Source of the DNA: Chryseobacterium fluminis
Lineage (GTDB): Bacteria > Bacteroidota > Bacteroidia > Flavobacteriales > Weeksellaceae
Reading direction: 5' to 3'
DNA: 64,000 bases
Assembly (NCBI RefSeq): GCF_026314945.1
Contig: NZ_CP111121.1
Coordinates: forward strand, 2,480,001-2,544,000
The notes below the pieces were generated by a model. It was given only the letters and a program-made list of their open reading frames with translations. It was not told the DNA's origin and searched no databases. Numbering within the stretch: position 1 is the first letter of the stretch; each line of letters begins with the position of its first letter. Shown here piece after piece: positions 55,056-64,000 of this stretch. The position numbers and the translations under genes were made by a program.

Positions 55056-55979
55056 TTATACCATAAACCACTCGTTCACAAGAGATGCCGCCAGTCTTGC
55101 CGTACGGTCCTGTATATCGAATGACGGATTTACCTCTGCTACATCCAGGGCAATAAGCTTCTCACTTTTTAAGATATGCCTGTAGAAATGCATAAAAGCA
55201 GCATCGGCAAAAATTCCGTTGTACGAAGCAGCTGAAACCCCGGGCGCAATAGAAGCATTAAAAACATCCATGCAGATTGTTACATAAGCAAAATCCACTT
55301 CTTCCAGAAGATCATCAATCCGCTGATAAACGGAAGGCAGATTTTCAAAAAACAATTCATCAGCCAGAATATACTTCATGCCATACTGGTGAGCGGTATC
55401 AAATAATTTCAGGGTGTTAGAATTTCGTTGAATCCCGATATGTAAAGAATGCATTTTTCCTTCCTGAGCGATCTGCCAGAATCCTGTTCCCGAGCTCGCT
55501 CCTACTCCATCTTCAGGCTGCCTGTTGTCAAAATGGGCATCTATATTGATAATTCCGATTTTCTGTTCCGGAAAAGCGGTCTTTACGCCTAAGTAATGTC
55601 CGTAGGTTACTTCATGACCTCCACTTAAAACAACAGATTTTCCGCCCTTTAATAAAACTTTAGAAACATTCTTGGCGAGGTTGCTTTGGGCATTTTCCAG
55701 GTTTCCGTCCTCACAGGTTACGTTTCCAAAATCCAGCAGTGAAAAATCCGGAAGAATAACCGGAAAATTAACCATGTTTTTACGGATGACATCGGGTGCA
55801 TCTTGTGCTCCTGTTCTCCCTTTATTTCTGCGGACGCCCTCATCAACAGCAAATCCGTGCAAAACGAAATCATTCACTGAAACAGAATCGTAATTATTTT
55901 CTTCTTTTACTCTCTGAAATATTCTGTGGTGAAGAAGTTCTTCACCGTCTAATCTTCCCTGCCAGATGTTGTTCATCAT
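55056..55979 (-). CDS. hutG: Formimidoylglutamase
   Basis: 307 residues, arginase/ureohydrolase fold. Manganese ligands: SGGHEVTYGH near residue 115, INIDAHFDNRQ near 138 and TICMDVFNASIAPGVS near 228. The neighbouring hutI makes formiminoglutamate hydrolysis the likely reaction, though agmatinase-like activity cannot be excluded from these motifs alone. Separated by 211 bp from hutI upstream on the same strand. Confidence 0.88.
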   Translation of the reverse strand: MMNNIWQGRLDGEELLHHRIFQRVKEENNYDSVSVNDFVLHGFAVDEGVRRNKGRTGAQDAPDVIRKNMVNFPVILPDFSLLDFGNVTCEDGNLENAQSNLAKNVSKVLLKGGKSVVLSGGHEVTYGHYLGVKTAFPEQKIGIINIDAHFDNRQPEDGVGASSGTGFWQIAQEGKMHSLHIGIQRNSNTLKLFDTAHQYGMKYILADELFFENLPSVYQRIDDLLEEVDFAYVTICMDVFNASIAPGVSAASYNGIFADAAFMHFYRHILKSEKLIALDVAEVNPSFDIQDRTARLAASLVNEWFMV

Positions 55980-56190
55980 TAATTATTTTTATTGGTGTGT
56001 GATCGTCATGCCAAGCCCTCTATTTTTTATAGAAACAGTAATTTAAAAATAGTAAATTATTGAATTCGGCTATTTATATTCAGATTATTTGTCATTCAAT
56101 ATAATACATGACCATTCGCATGTTCCAATATCGGGCCATAATGGTCATACTGAAAATCCGGATTATTTTATCCTGTAAAGCATTTATTAT

Positions 56191-57414
56191 TTAATATTTT
56201 TCTCCGTTGATATATACATTTTCCGCTTTTAAACTTCCCTGGTTGTAAAGCACATTCTGAAAATTATCTGTTTTAAAAGTGACAAAATCAGCCTTCATAT
56301 TTTTTTCCAGTCTTCCTCTGTCTTCCAATCCGAGAGCAAATGCAGAACGGAATGTTATGCCTGCCAATACTTCTGCTGTGGTTAATTTTTCAAAGGTTGC
56401 CAAAACGGATGCCTGGGTAATTAAATTCCCCATCGGTGCAGAACCGGGATTCCAGTCACTTGCGATCGCTACGATGGCACCTGCATCCAATAGCTTCCGT
56501 GCCGGGGTAAATTTTTCACCTAACCCTAAACTCGCTCCCGGAAGTGCAGTCGCTACCGTATCAGACTGTGCTAAAAATGCAATATCCTCATCTATCGTTG
56601 CTTCTAAATGGTCTGCAGACTGTGCACCGGCCTCAACCGCAATTCTCGAGCTTCCCGGGGTAAACTGGTCGGCATGAACGGTAAGTCTGAAGCCCAGCGC
56701 TTTCGCCTTAAGCAGGAAATTTTTACTTTCTTCAGGCTGAAATGCTGATTTCTCAATAAAAATATCCACACGGTCGGCAAGGTTTTCCTCTTTTACTTTA
56801 GGTAAAATTTCAGATATAATATACTGCAGATAGTCTTCATTGCTTCCATCGAAATCCCTTGGCTTTAAGTGGGCAGAAAGACAGGTCGGAACCAAAGCTG
56901 CTTTTGTGTGTTGCTGCGCTTTTTTAATCATCCGAAGCATTTTAAGCTCATTCTCAAGATCCAGACCATAACCGCTTTTAACTTCAATCGTTGTGATTCC
57001 GAGAGAAATTAAAAAATCAATTCTTTCCAGCAGGGTTTTTAAGAGTTCTTCTTCAGAAGCCTCCCGTGTATGCTGAACAGAGCTCCAGATTCCGCCCCCG
57101 CTTTCAGCAATTTCAAGATATGTTTTTCCTGCATTACGCATTGCAAAATCATTGGCACGGTTTCCGCCAAAGCAGATGTGGGTGTGGGAATCTACGAAGG
57201 CAGGAAGAACAATCTGCTCCCCCTCTATGGTCTCGATCTCAATGTTCTGATGTTCTGATTTTAATACTTCATAATTTCCGATCTGCTGAATTCTATCATT
57301 GTGAACTAAGATTCCTCCATCCACAATTATTTCAAGCTGTTCGTCTGAAAGTTTTCCTCTTAACGGAAGATCGGCAAGTGTCACCACCTGTCTGAAAGGG
57401 CCAATTAATTTCAT
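56191..57414 (-). CDS. hutI: Imidazolonepropionase
   Basis: 407 residues, amidohydrolase TIM barrel. Metal sites include VDSHTHICFGGNRANDF near residue 77, HADQF near 242 and IASDWNPGS near 318. It opens imidazolone-propionate to formiminoglutamate, the step before hutG. hutH and hutU are not in this window, so the histidine pathway must be completed elsewhere. No regulator is adjacent. Confidence 0.95.
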   Translation of the reverse strand: MKLIGPFRQVVTLADLPLRGKLSDEQLEIIVDGGILVHNDRIQQIGNYEVLKSEHQNIEIETIEGEQIVLPAFVDSHTHICFGGNRANDFAMRNAGKTYLEIAESGGGIWSSVQHTREASEEELLKTLLERIDFLISLGITTIEVKSGYGLDLENELKMLRMIKKAQQHTKAALVPTCLSAHLKPRDFDGSNEDYLQYIISEILPKVKEENLADRVDIFIEKSAFQPEESKNFLLKAKALGFRLTVHADQFTPGSSRIAVEAGAQSADHLEATIDEDIAFLAQSDTVATALPGASLGLGEKFTPARKLLDAGAIVAIASDWNPGSAPMGNLITQASVLATFEKLTTAEVLAGITFRSAFALGLEDRGRLEKNMKADFVTFKTDNFQNVLYNQGSLKAENVYINGEKY

Positions 57415-57668
57415 GTATTGTTACGTTGAGATGAAGAGGCTGAACATTAGTCAGCTTGTGATTTTATTTAAATTGTGTACAACCTCTTTATCATTTGTTA
57501 TTACTATTTCCCTCTCAAAAATACTTAAAATTTATTAATCCTGTCAATGATAAACACTGCAGCTTATACTCATATTATAATCCTTAATCTCAGTGCGAAA
57601 TTTATCGTATCTCCATCTTTCGCCTTAATCTCAATTTTGTTATCTTTACAGTAAATGAAATAGAATTA

Positions 57669-58691
57669 ATGCCCGATTTTTTACATCCAGATAAAGACAA
57701 TTATTCCCGCGAAGAGCTCATGCAGGAAGAACAGATCCGCCCGCAGAGTTTTAAGGATTTTGCAGGACAGAGGAAAACATTGGAGAATCTCGAAGTTTTC
57801 GTGACTGCCGCAAAAAAACGTGGTGGTGCTCTTGACCATGTTTTATTACACGGACCTCCAGGCCTGGGTAAAACAACTCTAGCCAATATTATAGCCAATG
57901 AACTCGGCGTAAACTGCAAGATTACTTCGGGACCTGTTCTGGATAAACCCGGCAGTCTGGCCGGTTTATTAACGAATCTGGAAGAAAATGACGTGCTTTT
58001 CATTGATGAAATTCACCGCCTGTCGCCTGTTGTGGAAGAATACCTGTATTCTGCGATGGAAGATTATAAGATCGACATTATGCTGGAAACCGGTCCTAAT
58101 GCAAGAAGCGTACAGATCGGATTAAATCCTTTTACCCTGGTAGGAGCTACCACCAGGAGCGGGATGCTGACAAAACCGATGCTTGCAAGATTTGGGATCC
58201 AGAGCAGGCTGGAATATTATACGATAGAATTGTTATCGATGATTATCATCAGAAGTGCACGGGTTTTAGGCGTTAAAATTTATGAAGATGCAGCGATAGA
58301 AATTGCCCGGAGAAGCCGTGGAACTCCCAGAATAGCAAATGCCCTTTTAAGAAGAGTCCGTGATTTTGCGGAAATTAAAGGAAATGGTGAAATTGAGATC
58401 AACATCACCATATACGCTTTAAATTCTCTGAATGTAGATGAGTTCGGATTGGATGAAATGGATAATAAAATCATGCGTGTCATGATCGAAAATTTCAAAG
58501 GCAAGCCTGTTGGAATCTCTGCTTTGGCAACATCCATTGCTGAAAATCCGGAAACACTGGAAGAGGTGTATGAACCGTTCCTTATTCAGGAAGGATTTAT
58601 CATCAGAACCCCAAGAGGAAGAGAAGTGACTGATAAAGCATATAAGCATCTCAATATCGCGATACCCCGAAATCCGGGAGAGCTTTTTTAA
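57669..58691 (+). CDS. ruvB: Holliday junction branch migration DNA helicase RuvB
   Basis: 340 residues, full length. Walker [13 protein letters not shown] near residue 62, Walker [12 protein letters not shown] near 112, sensor region [19 protein letters not shown] near 158 and the C-terminal winged helix from about 260. It drives branch migration with RuvA. No ruvA or ruvC is nearby, and it appears to be a single gene. The 260 bp after it holds nothing recognisable. Confidence 0.98.
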   Translation: MPDFLHPDKDNYSREELMQEEQIRPQSFKDFAGQRKTLENLEVFVTAAKKRGGALDHVLLHGPPGLGKTTLANIIANELGVNCKITSGPVLDKPGSLAGLLTNLEENDVLFIDEIHRLSPVVEEYLYSAMEDYKIDIMLETGPNARSVQIGLNPFTLVGATTRSGMLTKPMLARFGIQSRLEYYTIELLSMIIIRSARVLGVKIYEDAAIEIARRSRGTPRIANALLRRVRDFAEIKGNGEIEINITIYALNSLNVDEFGLDEMDNKIMRVMIENFKGKPVGISALATSIAENPETLEEVYEPFLIQEGFIIRTPRGREVTDKAYKHLNIAIPRNPGELF

Positions 58692-58953
58692 TAAATAATT
58701 AAATGAACAGCTACTATTGGAAGCAAAGTAATTTTCAAGAAAAAGACAATGTCATTCGAAATACATCTTTCGATTTTTCAATCAGGATAGTCTACTTGTA
58801 GAAAGTTGTTTGCAATGGAAAGACTTTTAGGAAAAAAGAATTCATTACTGACTTAGAATTACATTCTTAAAAATAAATATCGAAGAAATTGTAAACTATT
58901 AACTACGATTTTGAAACTTCCAGACAAAATTATTAATTTACTTTTAATTATAA

Positions 58954-59565
58954 ATGTTTATACCTAAGTTATACAAGAGCGAAGATGATCAGCTGATGAG
59001 AGAAATCATCAGGGAGAATTCTTTTGCGCTACTGATTTCTTCTGTGGATAAAATAAGAGCCACGCATTCGATGATGCTGCTTAATGAAGAGGATACAGAA
59101 AATATTTATATCGAAAGTCATATTTCGAGAGCCAACCCACAGGCGAAAGCTTTAAAAGACGGTGATGAAGTTCTCTGTGATTTTCTGGGTGCTCATGCTT
59201 ATGTTTCGAGCAGCTGGTATGATCATATGAATGTCTCTACCTGGAATTATGAAGCAGTTCAGATTTATGGAAAAGTGAAATTGATGAATCAGGAAGAATT
59301 ATACCGTCATCTGGAAAAACTGACTTCCCAATACGAAAGATTTCAAAAATGTCCTGTAATGACAAAAGACATGGGAAGAGATTTTGTGGAAAAGGAGATG
59401 AAGGGCGCGTTCGGACTGAAGATCATTCCGACTGAGATTTTTATTAAACAGAAACTGTCCCAGAACAGAAAAACAGATGATTTCCGGAACATTATTTTCC
59501 ATCTTGAAAATGGTGATGAAAACGGAAAAAAAATTGCTGAGAAAATGAAACAGTTAAAGAAATAA
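58954..59565 (+). CDS. FMN-binding negative transcriptional regulator (PaiB-like)
   Basis: 203 residues of the PaiB/FMN-binding split-barrel family: MFIPKLYKSEDDQLMREIIRENSFALLIS at the start and HISRANPQAKALKDGDEVLCDFLGAHAYVSSSWY near 60-95. Proteins of this type bind FMN or heme; the regulator name comes from Bacillus PaiB and a DNA-binding role is not evident here. 22 bp before the MBL-fold gene, so probably cotranscribed with it and coaE. Confidence 0.88.
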   Translation: MFIPKLYKSEDDQLMREIIRENSFALLISSVDKIRATHSMMLLNEEDTENIYIESHISRANPQAKALKDGDEVLCDFLGAHAYVSSSWYDHMNVSTWNYEAVQIYGKVKLMNQEELYRHLEKLTSQYERFQKCPVMTKDMGRDFVEKEMKGAFGLKIIPTEIFIKQKLSQNRKTDDFRNIIFHLENGDENGKKIAEKMKQLKK

Positions 59566-59587
59566 TACATTATAAACTTAATATTAT

Positions 59588-60454
59588 ATGAAACTATATC
59601 CAATACAATGTGGAAAATTTAAACTGGATGGCGGCGCCATGTTCGGAGTCGTCCCAAAGAGTCTGTGGGAAAAAACAAACCCGGCAGACGAAAGAAACCT
59701 GATCGAACTGGGAACGCGTTCCCTTCTTGTAGAGGACGGAAAAAAACTGATATTGATCGACTGTGGTCTAGGAAATAAACAGGATGACAAATTCTTCGGT
59801 CACTATTCTCTTTGGGGCGATGATACTCTGGACAAAAATCTAAAAAAATACGGTTTTGTGAAGGAAGATATCACGGATGTATTCTTAACACACCTCCACT
59901 TCGATCACTGCGGCGGAGCTATCGAATGGAACGATGACAGAACCGGCTACAGGCCTGCATTTAAGAACGCACAGTTCTGGACCAATGAAAACCACTGGCA
60001 GTGGGCCACGGAGCCTAATCCGAGAGAGAAAGCAAGCTTTTTGAAAGAAAATATCATCCCGATTCAGGAAAGTGGGCAACTGAACTTTCTACCCCTTCCT
60101 GCTACCGGAAATTATGGTTTTGCACCCGATCTGAAGATGGATGTCATCTTTGTTGACGGACATACTGAAAAGCAAATGCTCCCGGTTCTTCAATATCAGG
60201 ATAAGACAATTGTTTTCGCAGCAGACCTCATTCCTACGTCAGGTCATATCAACCAGGTGTATGTAATGGGATATGATACCAGACCTCTTCTGACCATGGA
60301 AGAAAAAGGAAAATTTCTGAAACAGTGTATCGATAATGAATATCTTTTATTCTTTGAGCATGATGCCCATCACGAGCTGGCCAGTCTGAAAATGACTGAA
60401 AAAGGGGTGAGACTGGACGAGACCTTTAGTTTTAATGATGTTTTTGGATATTAA
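59588..60454 (+). CDS. MBL-fold metallohydrolase
   Basis: 288 residues, metallo-beta-lactamase fold. Metal ligands HLHFDHCGGA near residue 100, VDGHTEKQM near 185, ADLIPTSGHINQ near 215 and a final His pair (DAHHELA) near 262. The layout resembles quorum-quenching lactonases and related hydrolases, but the substrate cannot be given. Its stop overlaps the open frame of coaE, and it is likely cotranscribed with both neighbours. Confidence 0.9.
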   Translation: MKLYPIQCGKFKLDGGAMFGVVPKSLWEKTNPADERNLIELGTRSLLVEDGKKLILIDCGLGNKQDDKFFGHYSLWGDDTLDKNLKKYGFVKEDITDVFLTHLHFDHCGGAIEWNDDRTGYRPAFKNAQFWTNENHWQWATEPNPREKASFLKENIIPIQESGQLNFLPLPATGNYGFAPDLKMDVIFVDGHTEKQMLPVLQYQDKTIVFAADLIPTSGHINQVYVMGYDTRPLLTMEEKGKFLKQCIDNEYLLFFEHDAHHELASLKMTEKGVRLDETFSFNDVFGY

Positions 60455-60464
60455 TTTTTTAAGT

Positions 60465-61100
60465 ATGGAAGAATTAAATTCAGAAGCACAAAAACCGGAG
60501 CCTGATCCGTTATCGAATTCCAAGATCATTGGATTAACGGGGGGAATCGGTTCGGGAAAAACAACAGTAGCCCGATTTATTGAAGACTGTGGATTTCCGG
60601 TTTATTACTCGGATGAAAGAGCCAAAGATATCGTGAATGAAGACCCAATATTAAAAGTGAAAATCAGGGATCTTTTAGGGGAAAATGCATATGATGAAAA
60701 TGGTTTGTATAACCGGAAATTTGTTGCTGAAAAAGTTTTCACCGATAAGGATCTGCTTCAGCAATTAAACGAAATCATTCACCCTGCCGTGCGGGTTGAT
60801 TTTGAAAAATGGGTGAAGGAACAAACCAAATATTTAGTTTTTAAAGAGACAGCGTTGTTATTTGAACTGAAGCTCCACAAAGAATGTTACAAATCTCTTC
60901 TGGTAACCGCTGAAGATAATATAAGAACTAAAAGGGTAATGGACAGAGACGGGAAAACCTACCGTGAAGTAGAGGCCATCATGGAGAAGCAAATGCCCGA
61001 AAAAGATAAAATAAAGCTTGCCGACTGCATTATCTATAACAACACCAATTTAGAGGATCTGAAGGAACAAACCGAAAAGATAATTTTCGACATCGAATAA
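60465..61100 (+). CDS. coaE: Dephospho-CoA kinase
   Basis: 211 residues from the ATG at 60465; the frame opens at 60435, but that would overlap the MBL gene and add unrelated residues. P-loop GLTGGIGSGKTTVA near residue 22, and the lid and CoA-binding motifs NEIIHPAVR near 105. It performs the last step of coenzyme A synthesis, phosphorylating the 3'-hydroxyl of dephospho-CoA. The first about 20 residues (SEAQKPEPDPLSNS) are an extension before the P-loop strand. A terminator follows. Confidence 0.96.
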   Translation: MEELNSEAQKPEPDPLSNSKIIGLTGGIGSGKTTVARFIEDCGFPVYYSDERAKDIVNEDPILKVKIRDLLGENAYDENGLYNRKFVAEKVFTDKDLLQQLNEIIHPAVRVDFEKWVKEQTKYLVFKETALLFELKLHKECYKSLLVTAEDNIRTKRVMDRDGKTYREVEAIMEKQMPEKDKIKLADCIIYNNTNLEDLKEQTEKIIFDIE

Positions 61101-61108
61101 AATAAACT

Positions 61109-61139
61109 CGCCGGAATCCTCCGGCGGGATTATTTTTTT
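61109..61139 (+). terminator. Terminator of the coaE operon
   Basis: Stem CGCCGGA/TCCGGCG at 61109-61126 followed by a T-run (61133-61139). Confidence 0.85.
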
Positions 61140-61154
61140 AAATCCAGACAGCAG

Positions 61155-61189
61155 ATAAAAAAATTAGCTCTCATTTCTGAGAGCTAATT
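61155..61189 (-). terminator. Terminator of the GEVED/fibronectin surface protein gene
   Basis: A 12-bp stem, AATTAGCTCTCA with its complement, at 61162-61189, followed on the minus strand by a T-run (61163-61155), just past the stop at 61208. Confidence 0.87.
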
Positions 61190-61207
61190 CTATTTAATAA
61201 GTAATTA

Positions 61208-64000
61208 TTATTCTTTAATGAATTTCTTCTGAACCGTAATTTGTTCTCCATCCTGGATGTCTATTACATAAACTCCGTTGATCAATGCATGAACGTCAAT
61301 CTTATTATTCAGAATAATTCCGTTAGATACTAATTGTCCTGCAGAATTGTAGATCTTATAATTGGCTCTCGGGCTGATATTTTTCACATACAATACTGAG
61401 CTCACCGGGTTAGGATAAATTACAATATCCGTCTGGCTAATCGCGTTTGGTACAGGATTTTTAGAAATTCTTACCGTGTAATCTTCAACTTCGCCATCCT
61501 GGAAGCTGGTACAGTTTACCGGAATTCCATCTTTCTGTAATGCTACTCTCATGACAACATATTTATAATCTGTCATACTGATGAAGGCGTCTGCCGGAAC
61601 AGTGAAGGTTCCTGTAAGAGGCGTTGTAGCGTTAGCAGAAGAAGTATAGACTCTTTCATTGATATCGAAATAGCCATTCCTGTTAAAGTCGATCCAGACT
61701 GCAATTGCTGCATTGGTTCCTGATGTTAATTTTTTCTCAATCGTAATTTCATTTCCTGCAGATCCCTGAATCATCTCTATAAACTTAGCAGGGTCCCCTG
61801 TGTAATCTGTATACGTGGAGGCTCCGGAAGTATTTTCCATTACGGGTTTTCCTGTAGGTTTTACAGTAACTTTTGCAATAGATGCGTTGGCGGCACTTGC
61901 TGAAGACATCTGACAGTAGATTACGGTAGGTGTTGTAAAGAAATACGGTTGTGTAAAGGTACCTGTTGTATTTCCGCTACAAACGTTTGCTACCATCATT
62001 TCGTACTTCGTCAATTCCAGGAGACCTGTAAGCGTCAATGTATTGGTATTTACCGCTACTGTTGTCCAGCTCGGAATCCCCACTTTTCTGTATCTCAACA
62101 GGTAAGTAGCTCCCGGGAAAGGATCCCAGACTACTACCGCAGAGGTAGGTGTAAGGTTGGTAATGGTTAATCCCGGAGGTGGCAATTCACAAGTTCTTTC
62201 CGTAGTGAATACTTTTGGATTGGAGTACGGATTAATTACGGTATCTCCGGTACATCTGTTCGCTACCTGTACTTCATACGTGGTATAAGGTGTTAAATTT
62301 GTTAAAGTAAATGTATTCCCCGGTGCAGGCACAGGATCGATTACCGTCCACGGTAAAGTAGACCCTACGATTCTGTATCTCAAAATATAGTTTGAGCTTG
62401 CCGCAATCGGACCCCACGAAACTACTGCAGAGTTCGTCGTCACATTGGTGATGGTTACTGTAGGAGGTGTAGGATCACATTTTGTCGTAAATGTTCTCAC
62501 TGCTGTAAATGTACCTGCAGTGGCACCACAAACAGCGGCAATCTGAACCTCGTAAGTTGTAGCAGGCGTTAATCCTGAAACATTAAGAGGAATATTCCCC
62601 AGTTGTGTCGAAGCATACACCTCGGTCCATGGTCCGGCCGGAGGTCCCTGTACTCTGTATCTTACCAGATAGCTAAGGTTATTTGTGGCTCCGGTCCAGT
62701 TAATGACTGCAGAGTTATGAGTAACGGTAAATGTCGGCAGGTTGGGTGTAACATTGCTACAAGGTCTCAGCCGTACTGCATAATCTTCCACTTCTCCGTT
62801 GATGGCGTTCTGACATAATACAGGAGCACTTGTGCGTTTGAGCACAACTCTCATTGTTGTCGTCAGTGGTCCGGTGTACACTCCGGCAGCCGGTATAGCG
62901 AAAGTATTGGTGACCGGAGTTGTGGTATTGGCCGGAGAATTTAAAATTTGCTCGCTCGCTTCAAAAACTCCGTTTCGGTTATAATCTATCCATGCACTGA
63001 CGGCTTCATTATACGTAGCACCGGACCAGCCTTTCGCTACGGAAATGGTGTTTCCTGTAGAACCGATATCCAGATTAATCAGAGTAGCAGGTGCTGTGTA
63101 GCTGATGTAATTGGTCTGAACGGACGTATTACTCATTGGCAGTACTCCAGGGTTAGATGAGGTAACTGTTACATTCGAGATATAATCGGTTGTTCCTGTA
63201 CCGGTCATATTACAATAAGACAATGCCGGTGTTGTAAATGTCGTAGTGGCAGAGAATGCCCCCTGGGTTCCACCACATACTGTTGCCACCTGAACGTCAT
63301 ACGTTGTCTGCTCTGTAAGACCTGTAATATTATAAAGGTTAATCGGCGGTGTTGTTACATTCACGGTAGTCCATGTTCCGGCTGGAGAAAGTCTGTATCT
63401 TACAACATAGGTTGCCCCGGTAGTCGGAATCCACGATACAGTAGCGGTAGTAGCTGCAAGGTTAGAAATCGTAATGTTGGTAGGCGGAGCGCTTGAACAT
63501 GGCTGAAGATCTATTAATTTCACAGCGTAATCTTCCACCTCACCCCAGGTAAATGTACCACAGGCAGTAGCTGCGGCAGATTCTCTTAAGACGACACGCA
63601 TCCGTGTGGTAAAGTTTCCGGAGTAAGCACCTGTAGGAACAGTAAATGTCGCCGTCACAGGAGAAGTTGTATTGCTTGGTGAAGTTAATACCTGCTCGCT
63701 TGCCTCAAACGTTCCGTTTCTGTTAAAGTCGATCCAAACTCCTGTCCCGAATGAATACTGGGTTCCCGGCCAGGTTTTGGTTACAGAGATCTGATTTCCT
63801 GTAGATCCTCTTACTAAAGTCAGTAATCTTGAGGCATCTGTGCTGTAATCGGTATAATTACTGAAGTTTGAATTACTTGACATTACAATAGAGTTCGTAG
63901 GAACTACAGTAACATTGCTGATATATCCATCAACAGTAGTACTTGTAGAGGCTGCCGAACAATATGAAATCGCAGGGGTTGTAAAGTTTACACTTGAGGA
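61208..64000 (-). CDS. Large secreted surface protein: GEVED and fibronectin III modules with a T9SS sorting domain (5' end outside the window)
   Basis: At least 930 residues; the frame is open at the window edge, so the N-terminus is missing. The ATG at 63883 is internal. Reading order: a partial fibronectin tail and first GEVED unit (GEVEDYAVKL), a fibronectin III unit (TNITISNLAATTATVSW), a second GEVED unit (GEVEDYAVRL), three fibronectin units (each ending ..YLLRYR or similar), and a third GEVED unit (GEVEDYTVRI). The C-terminal type IX sorting domain has VIYPNPVSSVLYV near the end. It is probably a cell-surface or secreted adhesin or a peptidase tail; no catalytic domain is visible in the part seen. 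Confidence 0.92.
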   Translation of the reverse strand, partial: SSSVNFTTPAISYCSAASTSTTVDGYISNVTVVPTNSIVMSSNSNFSNYTDYSTDASRLLTLVRGSTGNQISVTKTWPGTQYSFGTGVWIDFNRNGTFEASEQVLTSPSNTTSPVTATFTVPTGAYSGNFTTRMRVVLRESAAATACGTFTWGEVEDYAVKLIDLQPCSSAPPTNITISNLAATTATVSWIPTTGATYVVRYRLSPAGTWTTVNVTTPPINLYNITGLTEQTTYDVQVATVCGGTQGAFSATTTFTTPALSYCNMTGTGTTDYISNVTVTSSNPGVLPMSNTSVQTNYISYTAPATLINLDIGSTGNTISVAKGWSGATYNEAVSAWIDYNRNGVFEASEQILNSPANTTTPVTNTFAIPAAGVYTGPLTTTMRVVLKRTSAPVLCQNAINGEVEDYAVRLRPCSNVTPNLPTFTVTHNSAVINWTGATNNLSYLVRYRVQGPPAGPWTEVYASTQLGNIPLNVSGLTPATTYEVQIAAVCGATAGTFTAVRTFTTKCDPTPPTVTITNVTTNSAVVSWGPIAASSNYILRYRIVGSTLPWTVIDPVPAPGNTFTLTNLTPYTTYEVQVANRCTGDTVINPYSNPKVFTTERTCELPPPGLTITNLTPTSAVVVWDPFPGATYLLRYRKVGIPSWTTVAVNTNTLTLTGLLELTKYEMMVANVCSGNTTGTFTQPYFFTTPTVIYCQMSSASAANASIAKVTVKPTGKPVMENTSGASTYTDYTGDPAKFIEMIQGSAGNEITIEKKLTSGTNAAIAVWIDFNRNGYFDINERVYTSSANATTPLTGTFTVPADAFISMTDYKYVVMRVALQKDGIPVNCTSFQDGEVEDYTVRISKNPVPNAISQTDIVIYPNPVSSVLYVKNISPRANYKIYNSAGQLVSNGIILNNKIDVHALINGVYVIDIQDGEQITVQKKFIKE

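Overview
This window looks like a chromosomal segment of a Bacteroidota bacterium of the Flavobacteriia, most likely Chryseobacterium or a close relative (Weeksellaceae). The evidence is a low GC content, TAnnTTTG-type -7 promoter boxes before many genes, C-terminal type IX secretion (T9SS) sorting domains, GLPGLI proteins, a grasp-with-spasm locus, a DUF3467 gene after rpoC and an IPExxxVDY gene before pyk. The genus is inferred from gene content; no database was searched.

Layout. 1-5.3 kb: a type B carboxylesterase, an AraC regulator divergent from a zinc alcohol dehydrogenase, a (TTTAGGG)10 tract, and an HxlR regulator divergent from an NmrA-type oxidoreductase with overlapping promoters. 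5.3-10.6 kb: a secreted phosphodiesterase-like enzyme, then a minus-strand exported redox-type operon (DUF5777 barrel, CxxCH lipoprotein, YceI, ankyrin protein, T9SS protein) below a Crp/Fnr gene. 10.8-24.8 kb: a Flavo-1-like RNA element, then the minus-strand core block DUF3467, rpoC, rpoB, rplL, rplJ, rplA, rplK, nusG, secE, tRNA-Trp and tuf. 25-35.3 kb: a DUF4394 lipoprotein, a CusABC/CzcABC-type metal efflux set whose inner-membrane pump is broken by a one-base frameshift, its likely two-component system, and a lipoprotein chorismate mutase of the AroQ-gamma type. 35.5-38.6 kb: a tRNA operon with a tandemly duplicated Gly-Tyr-Thr unit, then hpf, xerC-like, rpsU and tmRNA.

38.5-48.1 kb is the accessory region. 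Downstream of the tmRNA 3' end lie an ArdA-like gene fragment and an AT-rich gene resembling PD-(D/E)xK nucleases. Next comes a tightly overlapping plus-strand operon of the grasp-with-spasm type: an ATP-grasp gene lacking its N-terminal third, a 72-codon ORF, a SPASM protein without a radical-SAM CX3CX2C motif, and a C39-peptidase ABC exporter. Two tandem GLPGLI genes, a small secreted four-cysteine protein and an asparagine-synthase-like protein follow. This is the most likely place for something undescribed: it looks like a damaged or minimal peptide-modification and export locus with no recognisable precursor.

48.3-61.1 kb is mostly housekeeping: a nuclease, acpP-fabF-rnc-IPExxxVDY-pyk, an aldehyde dehydrogenase, hutG, hutI, ruvB, a PaiB-like flavoprotein, an MBL-fold hydrolase and coaE. 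The window ends inside a large minus-strand surface protein of GEVED and fibronectin III modules with a T9SS sorting domain, whose N-terminus lies beyond the window.
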